From contig SVKN01000012.1 in the NCBI GenBank assembly GCA_015068445.1, positions 1 to 44,409 on the forward strand: DNA of 44,409 nt, given 5' to 3'. Of this stretch, positions 1 through 7,604 are shown piece by piece. Source of the stretch: Oscillospiraceae bacterium. Its GTDB lineage: Bacteria; Bacillota; Clostridia; Oscillospirales; Butyricicoccaceae. The position numbers and the translations under genes are program-made. How positions within the stretch are numbered: position 1 is the stretch's first letter; every line of letters begins with the position of its first letter. Below the pieces are notes generated by a model. The model searched no databases, was not told the DNA's origin, and was given only the letters and a program-made list of their open reading frames with translations.

Positions 1-117
1 GCCGACGTCGAACTGACGGACGAGGAGTTCCGCGCGTTGGAGGAGTCCCTGAGCCGCATCACGATCCACGGCCAGCACAGCGACCTGCACGCGGCCACCG
101 AGTTCATCGACGAATGA
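1..117 (+). CDS. aldo/keto reductase, C-terminal end (partial)
   Basis: The frame is open from base 1 to a TGA at 115-117 and encodes 38 residues that start ADVELTDEEF and end EFIDE. An Asp/Glu-rich helix followed by a short tail is how NADPH-dependent aldo/keto reductases of the AKR family typically end, where a late helix packs near the cofactor site. The gene begins upstream of the window, so no catalytic residue can be checked. It lies 48 bp before the SLH-flavodoxin gene on the same strand with no terminator between, so the two may be co-transcribed. Reductase plus flavodoxin is a frequent neighbourhood in gut Firmicutes (family knowledge). The assignment rests on a short tail and is tentative. 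Confidence 0.5.
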   Translation, partial: ADVELTDEEFRALEESLSRITIHGQHSDLHAATEFIDE

Positions 118-165
118 GCGGATCGGTCAGACATTGGAAATCGGACATAACGGAAAGGAACGAAC

Positions 166-1308
166 ATGATGAACAAAACGAATAGAATTGTCAGTCTGCT
201 GCTGATCGCGACGCTGGCCGTCGCCATGGGTCTGCAGAGCTTTGCGGCGCAGACGTTTTCCGACGTCAGGCCCGGCGACTGGTACGCGGCGGCAGTCGAT
301 CATATGACTGAGGCCGGGCTGATGAACGGCACGGGCAGCGGGCAGTTCTCCCCGGCCGGGACGCTGACCCGCGCCATGCTGGCGACGGTCTTTTACCGCA
401 TGGCGGGCAGTCCCGCCGTCACCGGGACGGATGCATTCACCGACACGGCCGCCGGGCTGTGGTACTCCGACGCCGTGCTGTGGGCCTCCCGCCAGAAGCT
501 GGTGGAGGGCTACGGCAACGGTCTGTTCGGCACGAACGATCCAGTGACGCAGGAGCAGCTCATCACGATCCTGTGGCGTTACGCGGGGCAGCCCGCCGCC
601 TCCGGCAGCGCTTCCGACGCGTCCGGCTGGGCCGCAAACGCCGTGTCCTGGGCCAGAGGCAGCGGCGTCGTCGACGAGACCGTCAGCTACGTCTTCGCGC
701 CCCGGCAGAACGCCTCCCGCGCTCAGATCGCGGCCATCCTCAGCGGGTATCTCAAGGCGCAGACCGCCGCGACCGGCCCACGCGTCCTGATCGCCTACTT
801 CGCCGTGGCGGAGAACAGCGACGTGGACGCCGTATCGTCGGCCAGCGTCGTGTCCGGCACGGACAAGGGCATGAGCCGCTATCTGGCCGAGATGATCGCC
901 GAGCGTACAGGCGGCGAGCTGTTCGCCATCCGCACGGAGACGAAGTACCCCGGCTCCTACAACAAGCTCCTGGACGTCGCCCGGGACGAGCAGAACGACG
1001 ACGCGCTGCCTGCGCTGACGAGCCATATCGGGAGCCTCGACGACTATGACGTCATCTTCGTCGGTTACCCCATCTGGTGGTACACCATGCCCCAGGCGAT
1101 GTACAGCTTCTTCGAGGAATGCGATTTCTCCGGGAAGACGATCATCCCCTTCAACACCCACGCCGGCAGCGGCAATGGCGGCACCTACCGCACGATCGCC
1201 GATCTGGAGCCGAAGGCTGATGTGAAGGATGGTCTCGCCGTCAGCCAGACCAGCATCACCTCCTCCCGCCAGAGCGTGTCGGGCTGGCTGGACAAGCTGG
1301 GATACTAA
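166..1308 (+). CDS. secreted SLH-domain flavodoxin fusion protein
   Basis: The 380-aa protein has a signal peptide (residues 1-28, cleavage near SFA-AQ) and three SLH modules (about 30-80, 90-141 and 150-197; hallmarks FSDV, WY, FSP and TRA). These should bind secondary cell wall polymer. Residues 206-380 form a flavodoxin-like domain starting RVLIAYFAVAENSD, with the FVGYPIWWYTMPQ and IIPFNTHAGSG segments typical of the flavodoxin_4 group. The predicted role is FMN-dependent redox chemistry outside the membrane; its partner is unknown. The start codon follows an AAGGAA ribosome site at 155-160; a second ATG directly follows, so the start could be 169. It sits behind an aldo/keto reductase and ends at a strong hairpin terminator. 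The SLH-plus-flavodoxin order is unusual because most flavodoxins are cytosolic. Confidence 0.88.
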   Translation: MMNKTNRIVSLLLIATLAVAMGLQSFAAQTFSDVRPGDWYAAAVDHMTEAGLMNGTGSGQFSPAGTLTRAMLATVFYRMAGSPAVTGTDAFTDTAAGLWYSDAVLWASRQKLVEGYGNGLFGTNDPVTQEQLITILWRYAGQPAASGSASDASGWAANAVSWARGSGVVDETVSYVFAPRQNASRAQIAAILSGYLKAQTAATGPRVLIAYFAVAENSDVDAVSSASVVSGTDKGMSRYLAEMIAERTGGELFAIRTETKYPGSYNKLLDVARDEQNDDALPALTSHIGSLDDYDVIFVGYPIWWYTMPQAMYSFFEECDFSGKTIIPFNTHAGSGNGGTYRTIADLEPKADVKDGLAVSQTSITSSRQSVSGWLDKLGY

Positions 1309-1327
1309 GCGCCCGAATACGCAAAAC

Positions 1328-1361
1328 GCCCTGAGGCATTCGCCTCAGGGCATTATTATTT
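1328..1361. terminator. bidirectional intrinsic terminator
   Basis: A perfect 10-bp stem (GCCCTGAGGC / GCCTCAGGGC) with an ATTC loop is followed by ATTATTATTT on the plus strand and by GTTTTGC on the minus strand. It lies between the convergent ends of the SLH-flavodoxin gene (1308) and the desulfurase gene (1367), so it probably serves both. Confidence 0.85.
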
Positions 1362-1366
1362 GTGAT

Positions 1367-2506
1367 TCAGTCGGGGCTCGTCAGCTCGCGCAGGGCGGCG
1401 ACGGCAGCATCGATCTCCTCTTCCATGGTGAACCACGAGAAGCTGAACCGCACGGCCCCTTGCCCCTCGGTGCCGAGGGCGCGATGAAGCCGCGGTGCGC
1501 AGTGCGCGCCCGGACGGGTGGCGATGCCGTAGTCCTGCGACAGCGCGTCCGACACGTCCGCGGACGGGTAGTCCCGGATGTTCAGCGCGACGACGGCCGT
1601 GTGGGGGCCGCTGAAATCGCCGTAGACGCGCACGCCGGGCAGGTCCCGGACGCCCGACAGGAAACGCTGCGTCAGCGCTTCCTCGTGTCTTTGGATCGTC
1701 TCCACGCCGATCTCGTTGATAAAATCGACGGCGGCGGACAGTCCCGCGACGCCGTGGCCGTTCAGTGTCCCGGCCTCCAGCCGCGTGGGCAGCTCCTCGG
1801 GCTGGGTCTCGCTGTAGGACTGCACGCCCGTGCCGCCCACCTTGAAGGGCCGGACATCAACGTTCTCACCGATGCACAGCCCTCCGGTGCCCTGGGGGCC
1901 CATGAGGCCCTTGTGGCCCGTGAAGCACAGCACGTCCGCGCCGAGGTCATTCATATCGACCTTCCGCGTTCCGGCCGTCTGAGCGGCGTCCACGACGACG
2001 AGGGCGCCGCGCGCGTGGGCGATGTCGGCAATGTCGCGCACGTCCTGCACATCGCCTGTCAGGTTGGAGGCGTGGGTGCAGACGACGAGCTTCGTTCCCC
2101 TTGTGATCAAGCGGTCGAAGTCGTTCAGATCCAGCTTCCCCTGCCGGTCGGCGGGGACGATCGCCAGGTCGAGCCCGCGCTCCTTGCGGAGCTTATAGAG
2201 GGGCCGCAGGACGGAGTTGTGCTCCAGATCGGTGGTGACAACGCGGTCGCCGCGATCCAGAAGGCCGTGCAGGGCGATGTTCAGCGACTCGGTGACGTTG
2301 CTCGTAAACGCTACGCGCTCCGGGCCCGGACAGCCGAACAGCCCGGCCAGCCGGACCCGCGCACCGTAGACGGTGTAAGCGGCGTCAAGGCTGCTCTCAT
2401 GGGTGCCGCGGGAGCTGTTGCCGAAGGTCTGCATGGCGTTGACCACCGCCTCGATGACCTGAGGCGGCTTTTTCATCGTTGTGGCCGCGTTGTCCAGATA
2501 GATCAT
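1367..2506 (-). CDS. cysteine desulfurase-like aminotransferase class V
   Basis: This 379-aa PLP enzyme belongs to the class V aminotransferase/NifS-SufS superfamily. It starts MIYLDNAATT with no N-terminal extension, as in the short clade modelled as TIGR01977. Visible active-site elements are His96 in DLEHNS, Asp173 in VVDAAQ, the PLP lysine Lys199 in FTGHKG, and the sulfur-accepting Cys336 in GAHCAP. It would release sulfur (or selenium) from cysteine (selenocysteine) as an enzyme-bound persulfide. It is the last gene of a four-gene operon and overlaps the activase stop by 4 bp (ATGA), implying translational coupling. The neighbouring DUF3343 protein is a plausible sulfur/selenium acceptor, and the double-cubane protein a plausible Fe-S client (inference). 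Substrate preference cannot be read from sequence. Confidence 0.88.
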   Translation of the reverse strand: MIYLDNAATTMKKPPQVIEAVVNAMQTFGNSSRGTHESSLDAAYTVYGARVRLAGLFGCPGPERVAFTSNVTESLNIALHGLLDRGDRVVTTDLEHNSVLRPLYKLRKERGLDLAIVPADRQGKLDLNDFDRLITRGTKLVVCTHASNLTGDVQDVRDIADIAHARGALVVVDAAQTAGTRKVDMNDLGADVLCFTGHKGLMGPQGTGGLCIGENVDVRPFKVGGTGVQSYSETQPEELPTRLEAGTLNGHGVAGLSAAVDFINEIGVETIQRHEEALTQRFLSGVRDLPGVRVYGDFSGPHTAVVALNIRDYPSADVSDALSQDYGIATRPGAHCAPRLHRALGTEGQGAVRFSFSWFTMEEEIDAAVAALRELTSPD

Positions 2507-3288
2507 TGCGCGACCTTTTTCCTGACGTTCAGCGCGAAGGTCGCCGCGCCGATGGCGCCGGCGTAGCGGCCATTTTCAGAGGCGACGATGTCGGTCTTGA
2601 GGGCCTTGCCCAGCGCCTGCACGATGTACTCACACTGGCACAGACCGCCCGTCAGACAGACGAGCCCGTCGCCCAGCTGGAGCCGTCCGGCCTGGGACGC
2701 CACCTTTTTGACGATGGAGTCCACCACGGCGAAGGCGATGTTCTCCTTGCTCTCGCCGCGGCCGATGAGGCTGATGACCTCGCTCTCGGCAAAGACGGTG
2801 CACATGGAGCTGATGGACACGCCGCCGCCCTTGGCGGCCAGATCGCACATATCGTCGGGCCGCATGCCCATGGTGTTGGCCATGACCTCCAGGAAGCGCC
2901 CGGTGCCGGCCGAGCACTTGTCGTTCATGATGAAATCGGTGGTCTGACCGTCCCGCACCTGAATGATCTTGGTGTCCTGCCCGCCAATGTCGACGACCGT
3001 CAGGTCGCCGCTGTCGTGAAGCTTCATGGCGCCGCGGGCGTGGCATGTGATCTCGGTGAGGGTCTTGTCGGCATAGGGGACCGAAATGCGGCCGTAGCCG
3101 GTGGCGACGACGGGCCAGAGCGCGGGATCGTAGCCGGCTTCCGCCAGCTTTTCCCGCACGGCCTCCGCCGTGTCGATGGAGCTCCAGCCCGTGGGCTGGA
3201 CGAATAGGGCCACCGGCTCCCCCGCCTCGTTGAGTACGGCGGTCTTGGTGCTGGTGGAGCCGATGTCGATGCCAATGGCGTAATTCAT
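2503..3288 (-). CDS. 2-hydroxyacyl-CoA dehydratase-type activase (BadF/BcrA/HgdC ATPase)
   Basis: This 261-aa ASKHA-fold ATPase starts MNYAIGIDIGSTSTK (phosphate-1 motif) and has VVDIGGQDTK (phosphate-2) and VCLTGGL (adenosine) motifs. Cys125 in NDKCSAGTG and Cys163 in SMCTVF match the two cysteines per monomer that bridge a single [4Fe-4S] cluster at the dimer interface of HgdC-type activators (family knowledge). ATP hydrolysis drives electron transfer from this cluster to the partner's double-cubane cluster, so it should act as the reductase of the protein encoded at 3589-4860. The length is usual for the family. A ribosome site AGGAG lies 11 nt upstream. The stop overlaps the desulfurase start. 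Confidence 0.93.
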   Translation of the reverse strand: MNYAIGIDIGSTSTKTAVLNEAGEPVALFVQPTGWSSIDTAEAVREKLAEAGYDPALWPVVATGYGRISVPYADKTLTEITCHARGAMKLHDSGDLTVVDIGGQDTKIIQVRDGQTTDFIMNDKCSAGTGRFLEVMANTMGMRPDDMCDLAAKGGGVSISSMCTVFAESEVISLIGRGESKENIAFAVVDSIVKKVASQAGRLQLGDGLVCLTGGLCQCEYIVQALGKALKTDIVASENGRYAGAIGAATFALNVRKKVAQ

Positions 3289-3308
3289 AGGGTTTGAATC
3301 TCCTGATC

Positions 3309-3587
3309 TTAACAGAATCTGTTGCGGCCCGGGCGGATCTGATTGACTGCCTCGACGATACGCAGGTACTCCGCGCCGTGCTTCTCGATGCAGGCCCTGA
3401 CGGCGTCGATGTCCTCCTGCTTCACGAGCAGGGACATGCCGCAGGGCTGGGAGCCCTCGAGGTTCCGGGGCGTCGGCGCGATCCGCGCCGTCAGGCCCTC
3501 CTGCTTGAGGAGGGCCTGCAGCGCCAGTCCCTGGGTATAATTGCCGAACAGGATGTAGTAACTGATCTCCTGAGCGGGGGTGTCCAT
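3309..3587 (-). CDS. DUF3343 family Se/S carrier-like protein
   Basis: The 92-aa cytosolic protein matches the DUF3343 (Se/S carrier protein-like) pattern: an N-terminal YYILFGNYTQGLALQALLK segment, a central IAPTPRNLEGS stretch followed by PCGMSLLVK, and helices. The invariant-looking Cys of the CGMSL motif, plus a C-terminal Cys (RNRFC), are candidates for carrying persulfide or selenium. It starts 1 bp after the stop of the dehydratase-like gene (TAAGATG), so translation is probably coupled. Genes of this family recur beside TIGR01977 desulfurases and selenium-related loci (family knowledge). A role in sulfur or selenium transfer to the complex encoded by the flanking genes is inference. 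Confidence 0.82.
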   Translation of the reverse strand: MDTPAQEISYYILFGNYTQGLALQALLKQEGLTARIAPTPRNLEGSQPCGMSLLVKQEDIDAVRACIEKHGAEYLRIVEAVNQIRPGRNRFC

Positions 3588-3588
3588 C

Positions 3589-4860
3589 TTACTTCAGCAG
3601 CTCGATGAACGCGCCGATGCGGGTGCGCAGCTGCTCGGCGTCGGTGTCGGTGTAGTCGGTCTCGATGCCCAGAACGGGGATGCCGGCTTCCTTCATGGCC
3701 TTCTCGACGGTGTAGCCCTCGGTGTCATACAGGCAGCAGAACTTCAGGTTGACGTCGATGACGCCGTCCACGTTGTACTCCTTGGCCAGACGGACGATGT
3801 CGTCGATGCGGCCGGTGTTGGGCGTGAAGCAGGCGCAGTTGTTCTTCATGTAGCGCTGGGACAGGGCCATGAACTGACCCTCCAGCGTGGTCTGGGTCTC
3901 GTCGACCAGATTCTCGAAATAACGGGTGCCGGTGCACATCTCCTCGCAGACGACGGCGGCGCCGCTGGTCTCGATGATGTGATGGAGCTTCCAGTTGGGA
4001 ATGGCCAGCGGGGTGCCGGTGAGCAGGATGCGCTTCGTGCCGACGGGGAACACGGAGACGCCGTCCTTGTTGCGCTGATCCAGCTCGTCAGCCAGCTTGT
4101 TGCACATCTCGGCGCAGCGGGTGGGATCGTCGAAGAAGGCGATCTGGGTCATCAGCAGGCGGTCCTTGCCGCTGATGGGCAGGTTGGCGCCCTTAGTGGC
4201 GGCGTAGACACGGGCCATGGCCTTGCGCTTCTCGTTGATGGTATGGATGGCGGCGTTGAGGCTCTCGACGGTGATCTTGTTGCCCGTGAACTCCTCCACG
4301 ACCTTGGCGAAGTCGGCGATCTCCTCGGCCCACTTCTGGATGTCCTTCTCACGCTTCATCTGAGGGATGTCCATGATGTGCATGGGGACGTCCTGACCCA
4401 GGATCTCCCAGGCCTTCTTCTTGCCGTCGCAGGTGGTCTCGCCGACGTACATATCGGCGATGCGGAAGAAGGGACATGTGCGGTCAAGACGCGCGCCGAC
4501 GGAGGCCTTGATCAGAGGACATGTGGACTTGGGCAGGACCTTTTCGCCGCCGGGGACCCAGAACTGGGAGCCGCCGCACAGACCGGTGACGATGCCGTTG
4601 GCTGCGATGACGACCTCATCGGGAACGTAAACGCAGAACGTGCCGAAGACCTTCTGGCCGTTCTTCTGGGCCGCGATCAGCTCAGAGGGGCGAATGCCGT
4701 GGATCTCGGAGACGACGAAATCCCAGAAGCCCATGGCCTCGGGGCGGTTCTCCTGAGACAGGTACACGTCACCGAAGGCGGTGGGCAGCACCTGACACAG
4801 CTGGTCATGCGTTTCCACGTCCATACCGAGGTTTTTCCACATTTCGAGATAATCTGCCAT
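3589..4860 (-). CDS. double-cubane cluster protein (2-hydroxyacyl-CoA dehydratase family)
   Basis: The 423-aa protein belongs to the 2-hydroxyacyl-CoA dehydratase D-component superfamily but stands alone, without the second subunit of true dehydratases. This is the arrangement of double-cubane cluster proteins (DCCP), which carry an [8Fe-9S] cluster and reduce small substrates when fired by their activase. Fourteen cysteines are present; likely cluster ligands are among Cys76, 95, 114, 129, 144, 305, 309, 342, 344, 375 and 376 (for example STCPLIKAS, RTCPFFRIAD, KFCCLYDTEGY). It is first in its operon, with an AGGAGAA ribosome site and its own promoter at 4964-4992. The physiological substrate of such proteins is unknown. 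A single-subunit dehydratase is the alternative. Confidence 0.88.
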   Translation of the reverse strand: MADYLEMWKNLGMDVETHDQLCQVLPTAFGDVYLSQENRPEAMGFWDFVVSEIHGIRPSELIAAQKNGQKVFGTFCVYVPDEVVIAANGIVTGLCGGSQFWVPGGEKVLPKSTCPLIKASVGARLDRTCPFFRIADMYVGETTCDGKKKAWEILGQDVPMHIMDIPQMKREKDIQKWAEEIADFAKVVEEFTGNKITVESLNAAIHTINEKRKAMARVYAATKGANLPISGKDRLLMTQIAFFDDPTRCAEMCNKLADELDQRNKDGVSVFPVGTKRILLTGTPLAIPNWKLHHIIETSGAAVVCEEMCTGTRYFENLVDETQTTLEGQFMALSQRYMKNNCACFTPNTGRIDDIVRLAKEYNVDGVIDVNLKFCCLYDTEGYTVEKAMKEAGIPVLGIETDYTDTDAEQLRTRIGAFIELLK

Positions 4861-4881
4861 ATTGATTCTCCTTTTCTCCTG

Positions 4882-4900
4882 TTATTGAAATCTTCAATAA
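4882..4900. promoter_or_regulatory. inverted repeat TTATTGAA-ATC-TTCAATAA (putative operator, leader side)
   Basis: This is a perfect inverted repeat with 8-bp arms and a 3-nt centre, located in the 5' leader of the double-cubane operon between promoter and start codon. The same octamer recurs at 5023-5030 and 5043-5050 upstream of the promoter. The shape suits a dimeric repressor; no regulator is encoded nearby, so its identity is open. Confidence 0.5.
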
Positions 4901-4963
4901 AGATTGAGCGGATGGCGGATATAAGAAAAAAGCCGCGCTCCGGCCCGCCCATTTATCATTTCA

Positions 4964-4992
4964 ATTATACTTATGACCCCTGACAAGGTCAA
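4964..4992 (-). promoter_or_regulatory. sigma-70/SigA promoter of the double-cubane operon
   Basis: Reading the minus strand, TTGACC (4992-4987), a 17-nt spacer and TATAAT (4969-4964) form a near-consensus housekeeping promoter about 100 bp upstream of the first gene. It lies between two inverted-repeat operators. Confidence 0.8.
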
Positions 4993-5022
4993 TCGTTTTA
5001 CCCGGATCACGTCTTTTGATTA

Positions 5023-5050
5023 TTCAATAATAGGTGTGTTATTTATTGAA
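5023..5050. promoter_or_regulatory. inverted repeat TTCAATAA-N12-TTATTGAA (putative operator, upstream side)
   Basis: Two octamers in opposite orientation have starts 20 bp apart, close to two helical turns, and lie 31-58 bp upstream of the -35 box at 4987-4992. They repeat the octamer of the leader operator at 4882-4900. Four copies bracketing one promoter suggest cooperative or looping regulation (inference). Confidence 0.45.
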
Positions 5051-5112
5051 TATATCTATGGCTGATGATTCCCCGGGTTATCGGCGGGCGGCGTTTCGGC
5101 TCCGGGAGCATG

Positions 5113-5143
5113 AAAAAAGCAGGGGCCGAAGCCCCTGCTTTTT
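5113..5143. terminator. bidirectional intrinsic terminator
   Basis: An 8-bp GC stem (GCAGGGGC / GCCCCTGC) with a CGAA loop (TTCG on the minus strand) is flanked by six A and five T. It lies 12 bp after the stop of the cohesin-SLH gene and is its terminator; no plus-strand gene precedes it. Confidence 0.88.
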
Positions 5144-5154
5144 GAAGGATTCAA

Positions 5155-7563
5155 TTAGTCGGCGAAGACGCGGGACAGGAAGGTCACGGTCTGGCCGCGG
5201 TCACACAGAGCGTTGGGAGCGAAGCTCGTCTCGGAAACACCCTTGGTGATGCCCTCTTCGACAGCCCACAGGACGGCGTCATAGAACCAGTCGTCAGCGG
5301 CAACATCTTCGAAGGGGTTGGCGGAGGCGTTGTTCACGCCATTGCAGTAACGATACAGGAACGTGACGACCTGGCCGCGGGTCAGCGTCGCATCGGGGCT
5401 GAAGGTGCCCTCACCGGTACCATTGGTGACACCGTTCTCAACGGCCCACAGGACAGCCTCGGTGTAGTACTGGCCTTCCGCGACATCGTCAAACGGATTC
5501 ATAACGGTGGCGGTCGGCTTGCCGGCAGCTCTCCACAGGAAGGTCACGAACTGAGCGCGGTTGCAGGGAACGCTCGGGCTGAAGGTATCTTCAGAGGTGC
5601 CGGAGGTCACGCCGTTCTCGGCGGCCCAGATCACGGCATCATAGAAGTAATCGTCAGGATCGACGTCGGTGAACGGATTCTCCTCGTCCACGACGGGAGC
5701 GACAGTCTTCTTGAAGGAGCCGTCAACGGTGACGTTGGAGGCAGGCATCGTGAAGACGAACTTGCCGTCGCCCTGATCGGTGACCTTGACTTCGTTGCCC
5801 TTGCGGTCGGTGACGACCAGCTCGTCGACTTCGTAGCCTTCGTCAGGCGTCATGGTAACCGTGACCTTGCCCCAACGGGAAGCGGTCTTGCGGTTGGCCT
5901 TGACGTTACCGCCGTTGGCATCCAGAACGTCGACTTCATAGAAGGTGGACTCGCCGCCGTCATAGATGGCGGGATCCTCATACTTCACAGTACGGGTCTC
6001 CTTCTCGCCGCAGACGGAACAGACGCGCTCTTCTTCGCCGTCTTCATCCTTGGTGGCTTCCTTGACGGTAGTCCAAGGACCCCAGGTGTGGCCCAGAGCC
6101 GCGATCTTCTCGGGAGCGGTGATCTCGTTCTTGCCCTCTTCGTCAGAGAACATCTTGCCGCAGGCAGAGCAGGTCCAGTAAGCCTTCGTGCCCTCAGCGG
6201 TGCAAGTGGCGGGGACCTCATCGGTCTTCACAAGCGTATGGACATGGTCCAGCTTGGGGATCGTGCGGGTTTCCTTCTCGCCGCACACGGAGCAGACGCG
6301 CTCTTCCTCGCCCTCTTCGGTCTCGGTAGCGGGCTTGGTCTCGGTCCACTCGCCCCAGGTATGATCGAGCTTGGCGATCTTCTCGGGAGCGGTGATCTCG
6401 GTCGTGCCCTCTTCGTCAGAGAACATCTTGCCGCAGGCAGAGCAGGTCCAGTAAGCTTTCGTGCCCTCGGCAGCGCAGGTGGCGGGGACCTCATCAGTCT
6501 TCACAAGCGTATGGACATGGTCCAGCTTGGGGATCGTGCGGGTTTCCTTCTCGCCGCAGACAGAGCAGGTACGCTCTTCCTCGCCCTCTTCGGTCTCGGT
6601 AGCGGGCTTGGTCTCGGTCCACTCGCCCCAGGTATGATCGAGCTTGGCGATCTTCTCGGGAGCGGTGATCTCGGTCGTGCCGGCCTCGTCGGAGAACATC
6701 TTGCCGCAGTCAGAGCAGGTCCAGTAAGCCTTCGTGCCCTCGGCAGCGCAGGTGGCGGGAACCTCATCGGTCTTCACAAGCGTATGGACATGGTCCAGCT
6801 TGGCGATCGTACGGGTCTCCTTCTCGCCGCAGACGGAGCAGGTGCGCTCTTCCTCGCCCTCTTCGGTCTCGGTAGCGGGCTTGGTCTCGGTCCACTCGCC
6901 CCAGGTATGATCGAGCTTGGCGATCTTCTCGGGAGCGGTGATCTCGGCCGTACCGGCCTCGTCGGAGAACATCTTGCCGCAGTCGGAGCAGGTCCAGTAA
7001 GCCTTTGTGCCCTCGGCGGTGCAGGTGGCGGGAACTTCGTCAGTCTTCACAAGCGTATGCGTGTGAGGAGTCTCGCCGGCCTTGACGGTAACGGCAGCCA
7101 TATCGACTGTGTACTCAATATCGTTAAAGTCATAATCAAAGTAAGTAGAGATCTCGAACGTAGGAGCAACAGAACCGGTAGCGCCGTCCTTCACCTTGAA
7201 CGTAACGGTAAAGAAGTCCTGCGCGAAATCCCACGTACCCTCGTCAACGATCGTGGCAAGGGCAAAGACTCTGTTGTTCGCAGGCTGATTGGCCAGATCG
7301 CTGAAGTCGGCGCCGACCTTGACCAGACCGCCCTTGGCAGAGGAGACATACTCTACTTTGTCTCCATCGTAATTCAGAAATGCTTCAAAGCCACCGAAGG
7401 TGCCGGTGTCGGGGAGCTTTACCGTAAGGGTAAACTCCTGGCCCACTTCCACCTCTGCCTTGTCGCTGGTGACCGTGATCGTTTCTGCAGCAAAAACGGT
7501 AGCAGGAGCGATGGTCAGCATCAAAGCCAGAGCCAGAACAATGGATAATACTTTCTTTCTCAT
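5155..7563 (-). CDS. cohesin-repeat-SLH anchoring protein (scaffoldin-like)
   Basis: The 802-aa exported protein has four parts. Residues 1-26 are a signal peptide. About 28-162 form a cohesin-like beta-sandwich (VEVGQEFTLTVKLPDTGTFGGFEAFLNYDGDKVEYVSS, and a TVTFKVKDGATG strand; quoted in parts, with the first stretch running from residue 38). Residues 169 to about 530 hold four 91-aa Cys-rich repeats, each with two CxxC pairs (CSDCGK, CSVCGE). About 545-615 form a bacterial repeat ending FTMPASNVTVDG. Three SLH modules at 622-802 dock to the cell wall polymer. It is the third gene of an operon behind a dockerin protein, so it is a natural anchor for that dockerin (inference). Ribosome site AAAGGAGG precedes the start. 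Cohesin assignment is by pattern only; a generic carbohydrate-binding Ig fold is the alternative. Confidence 0.85.
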   Translation of the reverse strand: MRKKVLSIVLALALMLTIAPATVFAAETITVTSDKAEVEVGQEFTLTVKLPDTGTFGGFEAFLNYDGDKVEYVSSAKGGLVKVGADFSDLANQPANNRVFALATIVDEGTWDFAQDFFTVTFKVKDGATGSVAPTFEISTYFDYDFNDIEYTVDMAAVTVKAGETPHTHTLVKTDEVPATCTAEGTKAYWTCSDCGKMFSDEAGTAEITAPEKIAKLDHTWGEWTETKPATETEEGEEERTCSVCGEKETRTIAKLDHVHTLVKTDEVPATCAAEGTKAYWTCSDCGKMFSDEAGTTEITAPEKIAKLDHTWGEWTETKPATETEEGEEERTCSVCGEKETRTIPKLDHVHTLVKTDEVPATCAAEGTKAYWTCSACGKMFSDEEGTTEITAPEKIAKLDHTWGEWTETKPATETEEGEEERVCSVCGEKETRTIPKLDHVHTLVKTDEVPATCTAEGTKAYWTCSACGKMFSDEEGKNEITAPEKIAALGHTWGPWTTVKEATKDEDGEEERVCSVCGEKETRTVKYEDPAIYDGGESTFYEVDVLDANGGNVKANRKTASRWGKVTVTMTPDEGYEVDELVVTDRKGNEVKVTDQGDGKFVFTMPASNVTVDGSFKKTVAPVVDEENPFTDVDPDDYFYDAVIWAAENGVTSGTSEDTFSPSVPCNRAQFVTFLWRAAGKPTATVMNPFDDVAEGQYYTEAVLWAVENGVTNGTGEGTFSPDATLTRGQVVTFLYRYCNGVNNASANPFEDVAADDWFYDAVLWAVEEGITKGVSETSFAPNALCDRGQTVTFLSRVFAD
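5974..7059 (-). repeat. four tandem 273-bp coding repeats
   Basis: The repeat boundaries fall near 7059, 6786, 6513 and 6240, a constant period of 273 bp (91 codons). Copies 1-3 are nearly identical at DNA level, while copy 4 diverges in its second half. Each encodes a segment starting HTLVKTDEVPATC with two CxxC motifs. Near-identity implies recent duplication or gene conversion, and copy number may vary between strains or be mis-assembled. Confidence 0.9.
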
Positions 7564-7604
7564 ATACTTTGCTTGCCTCCTTTAATGATTGCTAAATCGA
7601 AATA

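Noticed and set aside
5034..5249. 71-codon plus-strand frame
   Set aside because: It crosses the operator repeats and a bidirectional terminator and enters the antisense strand of the cohesin-SLH gene.
5974..7059. CRISPR-like regularity
   Set aside because: The 273-bp period is in-frame coding sequence with no short repeat-spacer structure.
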